Shown here piece by piece: positions 1-5,783 of a DNA stretch of 6,119 nt. The stretch covers positions 1 through 6,119 of the forward strand of contig WTHG01000136.1 in assembly GCA_011523245.1 (NCBI GenBank). Reading direction: 5' to 3'. The notes under the pieces are model-generated. The model had not been told where the DNA came from and made no database searches. It saw only the letters and a program-made list of their open reading frames with translations. The position numbers were made by a program, and so were the translations under genes. How positions within the stretch are numbered: position 1 is the first letter of the stretch; the number at the start of each line of letters is the position of its first letter. The stretch is from Verrucomicrobiales bacterium (lineage in GTDB: Bacteria > Verrucomicrobiota > Verrucomicrobiia > Limisphaerales > UBA1100).

Positions 1-3000
1 GCCGTGGTGTTGGTCACCGCCCAGCTCAAGCAACAGGAAACGCTGCAACAGGATATAGAAACTTGGCTGCGGTTGCTGGAGGTCGATGCGACCGCGCGGT
101 TTTATGCGGACTGGGAGGTTTTGCCACATGAGGACAAGCTACCGCATGCCGATGCCCTGAGTGAAAGGCTGGAGACCCTGCAGGCGCTGGCCGATGGTGT
201 GGCACCGGTGATCACGGTGACACCCGCTGCCTTGATGCAGTGCACGTTGCCGCCCGCGGAGATTGCGCATCGGTCGCGCACCTTGCGATTAGGCGATCGA
301 CTGGAGCCGCTGGATTTCATCGAATGGCTGGAGGAGCAGGGCTATGAGCCCGAAGCACAGGTCAGTTCGCGCGGTGAACTGTCGTTGCGCGGAGGGATTG
401 TGGATGTATTTCCCTTCACCACCCCGTGGCCGGTGCGCTGCGAGTTTTTTGGCGACGAGCTGGAATCGCTGCGTTATTTCAATCCGCAAAGTCAGGTGTC
501 GCGCGAGAAGATCGAGCACGTGACATTATCGCCCGGCGGCGAAGTGGGGCTGCTCAAGCGATTGACTGGGCCGGGTGGGGCGACGTTGCTGGAACATTTA
601 CCTAAGGATACGATCGTACTCTTTTGCGATCCGGACGCGGTGGATGAGGCGGCGGCACAAAAGGTGATGGAGATTCCGCCGGGCGACCGGTTTCATGTGG
701 AATGGACTCCGCTGCTCCATCGGCTGGAGGAACGCGGATTGATTCGTGTGGATCTGCATGAGCTGGACGAGGGCGAGGAGGCGTTGGCGCTGGAGCTAGC
801 GAGTCTGGAGGCGTTTCGGCCAATGGAAGGGCGCGTTGCCGATCCGCAAATTGTTGATGCCCAACGGCGCGAATTTTTTGCTCAACTCCATCGCTGGCGA
901 CGGCAGGATCACACCGTGCTTGTGCTTTGCAACAACGAGGGTGAACAGCAACGGTTAGAGGAATTGTGGGCGGAGTATGGGTTTGAAGCGGAGGGAGGCA
1001 AACTGGACATCGCGCTGGGTACATTGAGCCGGGGATTTCTCTACAGCCCTGGGCACTGGGTAGTGGTGAGCGATGCGGAGGTGTTTGGCCGGTACAAAGT
1101 GCAGCGGCCGCGCCGAATGAAAGGTCGCCACGGCTCGGTAATGAAATCCGCGTTCGACATCAACTTCACCGAGTTGGAAGAGGGCGATTATGTGGTGCAC
1201 GTGCAGCACGGCATCGGGCGGTACCTCGGTATGAAAGTGATGCCGCTTTCCGGCGCGAAGGAAGGTGCGGATAATAGCGGGCATGAGTGTATAATGATCG
1301 AGTATGCCACAAGTGATCCGCACAATCCGCCGCCTAAGTTGTATGTGCCGGTGAGCGAGGCACATTTGGTCAGTAAATACATCGGCTCAGGCAAGGCCGA
1401 TCCCCCGCTCAACACGTTGGGCGGTAAGCGTTGGGAAAAAACCAAGGAAAAGGCTGAGAAAGCCGTGCGCGATTTGGCTGCAGAACTGTTGCGCATCCAG
1501 GCCGTGCGCGAGACCGAGCGCGGCTATGCCTTTGGAGAGGACACCACTTGGCAACGCGAGTTTGAGACGTCGTTCGTTTACGAGGAAACGGACGATCAAA
1601 TGAAGGCGATCAATGACGCGAAGCAGGATATGCAGGGCGATCAGCCGATGGACCGACTGATCTGCGGGGACGTGGGCTTTGGTAAAACCGAGGTGGCCAT
1701 TCGCGCGGCGTTCAAGGCGGTGATGGCCGGGAAACAGGTGGCCGTGCTGGTTCCCACCACCGTGCTCGCTCAGCAGCATTTTAATACCTTTTCTGAACGT
1801 ATGGCCGAGTATCCCGTGCGCGTGGAATTGCTCTCGCGGTTTCGGTCCAAGGCACAACAGGCCAGGACGGTGGCCGCCCTGGAGACCGGTGCGGTGGATA
1901 TTGTGATTGGTACGCATCGGCTGATCCAGCCGGACGTAAAGTTCAAGGACCTTGGCCTAGTGGTAATCGATGAGGAACAACGATTCGGGGTTGCGCATAA
2001 GGAACGGTTTAAGATGCTCCGCACGCATGTGGATGTACTGACTCTCAGCGCCACGCCCATCCCGCGCACGCTTTACCTCGCACTTACCGGCGCGCGCGAC
2101 ATGAGCACCATTGAAACCGCGCCGGTCGACCGGTTGCCGGTGGAAACCATCGTGGCTGATTACGATGAAAAACTGATCCGGCGCGCCATCCAACGCGAAC
2201 TGCATCGGGGCGGTCAGGTGTTTTTCCTGCACAACCGCGTGGGCACCATTTATACGCTGGAGAAAAAACTGCAGGGTATCGTGCCCGAGGCGCGTATCGT
2301 GGTGGGACACGGGCAGATGAAGGCCGATGAACTGGAGGAGGTGATGACCACCTTCATTAACGGCGAAGCCGATGTATTGCTCTCCACCACCATCATCGAG
2401 AGCGGTATCGATATCCCGAACGCGAACACGATCATCATTGATCGTGCCGACCGATTTGGTCTCAGTGACCTTTATCAGCTGCGTGGGCGCGTGGGGCGCT
2501 ATAAACATCAGGCGTATGCCTACGTGCTGCTGCCGCGCCATGCAGCGTTGCTGGCCGATGCGCGCAAACGCATCAGTGCTATTAAGCAATACTCCAGTCT
2601 CGGCAGCGGGTTCAAAATCGCCATGCGAGATTTGGAGATCCGTGGTGCCGGCAATTTGCTGGGGTCTGAACAGAGCGGACACATCACCGCGGTCGGGTTC
2701 GAGCTGTACTGTCAATTGCTCAAGCAAAGCGTGGCCCGGCTCAAGGGCGAGCAGGTGAAGAAACGGGTGGAGGTGGAAACCAAGTTTGATTTTCTGTCGC
2801 TCAGTCCCGAGCAGGACACCGGCCCCAAGCAGGTGCCCACCGCTCGCCCGCGCAAAACGGTCGACAGCATTTCCGTGCCTCGCGAGGAAAGTTGGGAATG
2901 GGTGGAGTACGAGACCGATGCGTCTGAACGATCGGCTGATGAAAACACTTGCGAGGTGGCTCCGGCGTATATTCCGGTGGATTACATCCCGCTGTCTCGT

Positions 3001-3306
3001 CAGCGGATCGATGTGTATCGGCGTCTGGCTCAGGCCGATGGCCGTGAGATGGTTCGGGTCTTGGGCGAGGAATTACGCGACCGGTTCGGTAAATTACCGC
3101 CGGCCATGGAGCATCTGTTATTGGTCGGTGAGCTGAAAGTCATCGCCTCAGGCAAGGGCGTGGATTCAATTGTGGCCGATCGCGATCGCCTGAAATTGCG
3201 GCGCGCCGGCGATTACATCTCGCTGGGCGGCAAGTTTCCGCGGTTAACTAAGAAAAAAGCCGGGCCTCGCCTGCGCGAAGTGAAAAAGTTGTTGTTGGCA
3301 TTGTGA
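1..3306 (+). CDS. mfd: Transcription-repair coupling factor Mfd (5' end cut by window edge)
   Basis: Mfd is a DNA translocase that removes RNA polymerase stalled at lesions and recruits UvrA for nucleotide excision repair. Residues are numbered from the GTG at 4, which is not the real start: the frame is open to base 1 and the protein begins inside the UvrB-like N-terminal module, so about 40 residues are missing by comparison with E. coli. The UvrB-homology part includes RGGIVDVFP (129-137) and FFGDE (148-152). The RNA-polymerase-interaction domain starts near 390 (DYVVHVQHGIGRYLGM). The RecG-like motor has Walker A GDVGFGKT (555-562), the DEEQ box (656-659), SATP (682-685), HNR of the TRG region (743-745), a motif V segment with ESGIDIP (from 799) and QLRGRVGR (825-832). 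The C-terminal domain begins around YIPVDYIP (989-996). The polymerase-binding domain and the linker at 928-988 are longer than in E. coli, and the C-terminal domain is shorter. Stop TGA is at 3304-3306. Identification is essentially certain. Confidence 0.98.
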   Translation, partial: AVVLVTAQLKQQETLQQDIETWLRLLEVDATARFYADWEVLPHEDKLPHADALSERLETLQALADGVAPVITVTPAALMQCTLPPAEIAHRSRTLRLGDRLEPLDFIEWLEEQGYEPEAQVSSRGELSLRGGIVDVFPFTTPWPVRCEFFGDELESLRYFNPQSQVSREKIEHVTLSPGGEVGLLKRLTGPGGATLLEHLPKDTIVLFCDPDAVDEAAAQKVMEIPPGDRFHVEWTPLLHRLEERGLIRVDLHELDEGEEALALELASLEAFRPMEGRVADPQIVDAQRREFFAQLHRWRRQDHTVLVLCNNEGEQQRLEELWAEYGFEAEGGKLDIALGTLSRGFLYSPGHWVVVSDAEVFGRYKVQRPRRMKGRHGSVMKSAFDINFTELEEGDYVVHVQHGIGRYLGMKVMPLSGAKEGADNSGHECIMIEYATSDPHNPPPKLYVPVSEAHLVSKYIGSGKADPPLNTLGGKRWEKTKEKAEKAVRDLAAELLRIQAVRETERGYAFGEDTTWQREFETSFVYEETDDQMKAINDAKQDMQGDQPMDRLICGDVGFGKTEVAIRAAFKAVMAGKQVAVLVPTTVLAQQHFNTFSERMAEYPVRVELLSRFRSKAQQARTVAALETGAVDIVIGTHRLIQPDVKFKDLGLVVIDEEQRFGVAHKERFKMLRTHVDVLTLSATPIPRTLYLALTGARDMSTIETAPVDRLPVETIVADYDEKLIRRAIQRELHRGGQVFFLHNRVGTIYTLEKKLQGIVPEARIVVGHGQMKADELEEVMTTFINGEADVLLSTTIIESGIDIPNANTIIIDRADRFGLSDLYQLRGRVGRYKHQAYAYVLLPRHAALLADARKRISAIKQYSSLGSGFKIAMRDLEIRGAGNLLGSEQSGHITAVGFELYCQLLKQSVARLKGEQVKKRVEVETKFDFLSLSPEQDTGPKQVPTARPRKTVDSISVPREESWEWVEYETDASERSADENTCEVAPAYIPVDYIPLSRQRIDVYRRLAQADGREMVRVLGEELRDRFGKLPPAMEHLLLVGELKVIASGKGVDSIVADRDRLKLRRAGDYISLGGKFPRLTKKKAGPRLREVKKLLLAL

Positions 3307-3348
3307 GCAAGGGGCCGCTAGATTTTCCCCGGCCTGCGGGCCTTGGTT

Positions 3349-3765
3349 ATGGCTGAGCTAAACAGCGCCAACAACAAACTCTCCTCCCGCGAACAGCGGG
3401 ACTTGGATATCGAGATTCAATTTCTGGAAGGCGTCGTCCGGCGCGACCAGCGTTACGTCGAGGCCCTCCAGCTACTGGGCGATGACTATACCCGCCGTGG
3501 CCGTTTTGAGGACGGCCTGCAGGTGGACCGCCGGTTGGCTCGGTTGTGTCCGGAAGATCCGCTTGTGCACTACAACCTCGCCTGCAGTTTTTCGTTAACC
3601 GAAGAATTTCGCAAGGCCGCGCATGCCCTGCGCAAGGCCATCCAGCGCGGCTACCGTGACTTTGAGCATCTGCGGCGCGACAGCGATCTGGAGCCCTTGC
3701 GCCAGACCGATCTCTACGCCGCCATCGAGCAAGAGATTGCTGAGCTTGAGGCAGAGACGGATTAG
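3349..3765 (+). CDS. Small tetratricopeptide-repeat protein, function unknown
   Basis: This is a 138-residue soluble protein with no signal peptide or membrane segment. It contains two recognisable TPR units: about residues 36-69 (EALQLLGDDYTRRGRFEDGL and onward, with the typical L-G-Y-G-A/G-L-P spacing) and 71-104 (HYNLACSFSLTEEFRKAA and onward). An acidic, helical tail follows (residues 105-138) with the LRRDSDLEPLR pattern often seen at the end of TPR arrays. TPRs bind protein partners; no catalytic motif is visible. I chose ATG 3349; an in-frame TTG lies two codons upstream at 3343. No convincing Shine-Dalgarno precedes either. It starts 42 bp after mfd and ends 3 bp before the mtnA-like gene, so co-transcription with both is plausible. 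The partner and role cannot be read from the sequence. Confidence 0.88.
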   Translation: MAELNSANNKLSSREQRDLDIEIQFLEGVVRRDQRYVEALQLLGDDYTRRGRFEDGLQVDRRLARLCPEDPLVHYNLACSFSLTEEFRKAAHALRKAIQRGYRDFEHLRRDSDLEPLRQTDLYAAIEQEIAELEAETD

Positions 3766-3768
3766 TTC

Positions 3769-4866
3769 ATGAAAGTTCGCGTTCACGGCCGCCGGCGGCA
3801 TTACCGCACCGTGGACTTTGATGCTCGCACCAACGAGGTGGTGCTCATCGAGCAACGCAAACTGCCGCATCACTTCGAACTTACTCGCACTCGCACCGTG
3901 CAACAAACCGCGCAGGCCATTACCAACATGACCGTGCGCGGTGCCGGAGCCATCGGCGCCACGGCGGCTTTCGGGTTGGCTCAGGCCGTGTGCGCCTTCA
4001 CTGGCAAAACAGAGCCCGCCTTTGCGCGGCACCTGCTGCGCGCCTACGATACCTTGGCCGCCTCCCGGCCAACGGCCGTGGATTTAGTGAATGCCATGAA
4101 CGAAGTCCGCGCCGCCATGACCGGCGATCACACGATTGCTCAACAACAACGCCTCGCCCTACAAGCCGCGCGCCAGTTTGCCGATGACGACGTGGCGGAC
4201 TGTCAGGCTATTGGTCGGCACGGGGTGAAGTTGATCAAAAACGGCATGCGCGTGCTCACCCATTGCAATGCCGGTTGGTTGGCATTTGTGGATGTGGGCA
4301 GCGCGACTGCGCCCCTATACGCCGCCCAGGCGAAGGGCAAATCGTTTCATGTTTTCTGTGATGAAACCCGGCCGCGTTCACAGGGAGCGGCATTGACCGC
4401 GTGGGAACTCGAGCAACAAGGCGTGTCTCACGAGGTCATTGCCGATAATGCCGCCGGGCATTTGATGCAGCGCGGGGAGATTGATTTGGTGATCGTCGGC
4501 AGCGATCGCACACTCGGGCGCACGGGCGAAGTGGCCAACAAGATCGGCACCTACACTAAGGCGGTGTTGGCGGCGCGTCATCGCATCCCGTTTTACGTTG
4601 CTATTCCTTTGTCGACCATTGACTGGAATCTAAAAAGCGGCTTGGAGATTCCCATTGAGGAACGCGATGATGCGGAAGTACTCAGCGCGTGGGGGGCGGA
4701 TGCACGTGGCCAGTTTCGCCAAGTGCGCGTAGCCAATCCCGCCAGTACCGCCCGCAACCCTTCCTTCGATGTGACCCCGCCCGAACTCATTACCGGCATC
4801 ATCACGCCTAAGGGAATATTTAGACCGAACGAACTGTGGCGGGCAAGGAAGCGGTTGGGTAGTTAG
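3769..4866 (+). CDS. mtnA: MtnA-family S-methyl-5-thioribose-1-phosphate isomerase (variant motifs)
   Basis: MtnA converts 5-methylthioribose-1-phosphate to 5-methylthioribulose-1-phosphate in cytosolic methionine salvage. The protein is 365 residues, normal for the eIF2B-like aldose-1-phosphate isomerase family. Family motifs in order are RGAGAIG (57-63), RPTAVDL (100-106), THCNAG (164-169) with the expected catalytic Cys166, ETRPRSQGAALTAWEL (199-214), GSDR (244-247) with the expected catalytic Asp246, NKIGTY (257-262), and FDVTPPELITGIIT (333-346). Both residues known to be catalytic in Bacillus MtnA (Cys and Asp) are present. Several positions differ from the usual MtnA wording: RGAGAIG for RGAPAIG, CNAG for CNTG, and SDRTLGRTG for ADRIAxNG. 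A related substrate such as 5-deoxyribose-1-phosphate or ribose-1,5-bisphosphate is therefore possible. ATG 3769 follows the TPR gene stop by 3 bp, suggesting translational coupling. No other salvage genes are nearby. Confidence 0.88.
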   Translation: MKVRVHGRRRHYRTVDFDARTNEVVLIEQRKLPHHFELTRTRTVQQTAQAITNMTVRGAGAIGATAAFGLAQAVCAFTGKTEPAFARHLLRAYDTLAASRPTAVDLVNAMNEVRAAMTGDHTIAQQQRLALQAARQFADDDVADCQAIGRHGVKLIKNGMRVLTHCNAGWLAFVDVGSATAPLYAAQAKGKSFHVFCDETRPRSQGAALTAWELEQQGVSHEVIADNAAGHLMQRGEIDLVIVGSDRTLGRTGEVANKIGTYTKAVLAARHRIPFYVAIPLSTIDWNLKSGLEIPIEERDDAEVLSAWGADARGQFRQVRVANPASTARNPSFDVTPPELITGIITPKGIFRPNELWRARKRLGS

Positions 4867-4888
4867 TATTGGAAGAGACGTAAGGCAA

Positions 4889-4916
4889 TTGACTTTTTTT
4901 TGCGGACGGATACAGT
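4889..4916 (+). promoter_or_regulatory. Putative sigma-70-type promoter of the tRNA-Cys gene
   Basis: A -35-like TTGACT (4889-4894, five of six matches to TTGACA) is followed after 16 bp by a -10-like TACAGT (4911-4916, four of six matches to TATAAT). Transcription would begin near 4923, a few bases before the mature tRNA at 4930. The spacer begins with a run of eight T. The placement fits a dedicated tRNA promoter, but hexamer matching alone is weak evidence and Verrucomicrobial promoters are not well defined. Confidence 0.45.
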
Positions 4917-4929
4917 CGGCGCTCCCTAA

Positions 4930-5003
4930 GGCGGGGTAGCCAAGTGGTAAGGCAGGGCTCTGCAAAAGCTCTATCACCGGTTCGATTCCGGTCCTCGCCT
5001 CCA
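4930..5003 (+). tRNA. tRNA-Cys (anticodon GCA), CCA encoded
   Basis: A complete cloverleaf can be drawn by hand. The acceptor stem pairs GGCGGGG (4930-4936) with CCTCGCC (4993-4999), with one G-T wobble. The D arm is GCC/GGC around AAGTGGTAA. The anticodon stem GGGCT/AGCTC encloses the loop CTGCAAA, giving anticodon GCA (Cys). The variable loop is the 4-base TATC, and the T arm is ACCGG-TTCGATT-CCGGT. The discriminator is T5000, the cysteine identity base U73, and the terminal CCA (5001-5003) is genomically encoded. No intron is present. Confidence 0.98.
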
Positions 5004-5016
5004 TTTTCTTTTTTTT
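5004..5016 (+). terminator. T-rich tail after tRNA-Cys, probable transcription end
   Basis: Directly after the encoded CCA comes TTTTC followed by eight T. The strong acceptor and T stems of the tRNA immediately precede it, so the tRNA fold plus U-tract could act as an intrinsic terminator. There is no separate dedicated hairpin between the tRNA and the T-run, so this is an inference from layout. Confidence 0.5.
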
Positions 5017-5028
5017 CGTAAATCCATC

Positions 5029-5046
5029 CCAAAACTGTAGTTTTGG
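5029..5046. repeat. Perfect inverted repeat CCAAAAC-N4-GTTTTGG
   Basis: Two 7-bp arms (5029-5035 and 5040-5046) are perfect reverse complements around the 4-base centre TGTA. They could form a hairpin in RNA or serve as a dyad operator in DNA. No T-run follows, so it is not a standard terminator for the + strand. It lies 2 bp before the CRP-like palindrome and upstream of actA, which favours a regulatory role, but this is unproven. Confidence 0.5.
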
Positions 5047-5048
5047 AC

Positions 5049-5068
5049 TTTGTGAAAAAAATCACAAA
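5049..5068. promoter_or_regulatory. CRP/FNR-family-like operator upstream of actA
   Basis: The perfect dyad TTTGTGA-N6-TCACAAA has a spacer of six A. Its core, TGTGA (5051-5055) and TCACA (5062-5066) six bases apart, matches both half-sites and the spacing of the classic CRP consensus. The centre is about 67 bp before the actA ATG, a sensible distance for an activator or repressor of the ACIII operon. Members of the Crp/Fnr superfamily commonly control respiratory genes. That this organism has a regulator of that specificity is an inference. An RNA hairpin with an A6 loop is the alternative reading. Confidence 0.5.
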
Positions 5069-5125
5069 ATCGCCTTGCACTCAGGGCCGGAATTCGTAGG
5101 ATGCGCCGCGGGACGGTTCTTTTGG

Positions 5126-5779
5126 ATGTCTAACATCTTCCCTAAATGGACCAATCGCCTACCCTTGATACTGTTGGTAGGCGGATTGGTGGCTGGTGCT
5201 TGTGTTGTCGCAGGCGTTACGTATTATTTTACCCCTAAATATACCCGGGTGGGGTACGAACCGATTCAACCGGTTGCTTTCTCTCACGAGGTTCATTCGG
5301 GCCAGATGGGCATCGATTGTCGATATTGCCACAACGACGTAGACAAGAGTTGGTTTTCGAACATTCCCTCTGCAGAAACCTGTATGAAGTGCCACACTCA
5401 GGTTCTGGCTGATGATCCCAGACTCGCCCCAATTCGGGAGAGTTTCGAGAAAAACAAGCCCCTTCCGTGGGTTCAGATTCATAAAACGCCCGATTACGTA
5501 TATTTCAACCATGCAGTACACGTTAACCGGGGTGTTTCTTGTGTGAGTTGCCACGGTAAAGTAAACGAAATGGATGTTGTGAAGCATTCCAAGTCCCTTA
5601 GCATGGCCTTCTGTCTGGATTGCCATCGCAACCCCCATGAAAATGTAAGACCGCAGGATGAAGTCTTTAACCTAAATTGGGAGCCTCCAGCTGAGTGGGA
5701 TTCTGAGCGTGAAGGGAAGGGGCTTGTTGATCAGATGAAGATTAGGTCGGCTGAAAGTTGTTCATCCTGTCACAGATAA
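5126..5779 (+). CDS. actA: Alternative Complex III subunit ActA, pentaheme cytochrome c
   Basis: ActA is the multiheme electron-output subunit of ACIII, which oxidises membrane quinol and passes electrons to cytochrome c or an oxidase. The 217-residue protein has one N-terminal membrane anchor (about residues 12-35) and then a periplasmic domain. It has five CxxCH heme c sites: CRYCH (65-69), CMKCH (86-90), CVSCH (139-143), CLDCH (163-167) and CSSCH (212-216). The last is one residue from the C-terminus. Histidines in FSHEVH (54, 57) and FNHAVH (129, 132) are candidate axial ligands. Five sites match the usual ActA count. I chose ATG 5126 because IFPKWTNRLP beside the anchor resembles known ActA N-termini; an in-frame TTG at 5075 would add 17 unlikely residues. 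No strong Shine-Dalgarno is visible. The gene looks more AT-rich than mfd, and actB follows after 4 bp. Confidence 0.95.
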   Translation: MSNIFPKWTNRLPLILLVGGLVAGACVVAGVTYYFTPKYTRVGYEPIQPVAFSHEVHSGQMGIDCRYCHNDVDKSWFSNIPSAETCMKCHTQVLADDPRLAPIRESFEKNKPLPWVQIHKTPDYVYFNHAVHVNRGVSCVSCHGKVNEMDVVKHSKSLSMAFCLDCHRNPHENVRPQDEVFNLNWEPPAEWDSEREGKGLVDQMKIRSAESCSSCHR

Positions 5780-5783
5780 TTTG

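Noticed and set aside
602..2727. Several minus-strand ORFs of 100-256 codons inside mfd
   Set aside because: They lie opposite a strongly conserved Mfd coding frame, show no recognisable domain, and are expected in GC-rich coding DNA.
3178..3187. Palindromic GATCGCGATC inside mfd
   Set aside because: It is explained by the codons of the peptide DRDR and is a single copy in the window.
3310..3342. Possible hairpin between mfd and the TPR gene (GGGG/CCCC and GGCC-TGCG-GGCC)
   Set aside because: The stems are only 4 bp and no T-run follows, so it does not qualify as a terminator.
4630..5080. Minus-strand ORFs over the tRNA-Cys gene (one beginning MEARTGIEPV, another containing EDRNRTGD)
   Set aside because: These are antisense translations of the tRNA; such MEARTGIEPV-type and NRTGD-type strings are familiar spurious proteins produced by reading tRNA genes backwards.
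5075..5102. Candidate actA promoter TTGCAC (5075-5080), 16 bp, TAGGAT (5097-5102)
   Set aside because: The -35 matches only three of six bases, and the distance to the CRP-like centre (about -50) is not one of the usual activator positions; too weak to annotate.
5159..5638. 159-codon minus-strand ORF within actA
   Set aside because: It is fully antisense to the five heme-motif frame of ActA and has no recognisable features.
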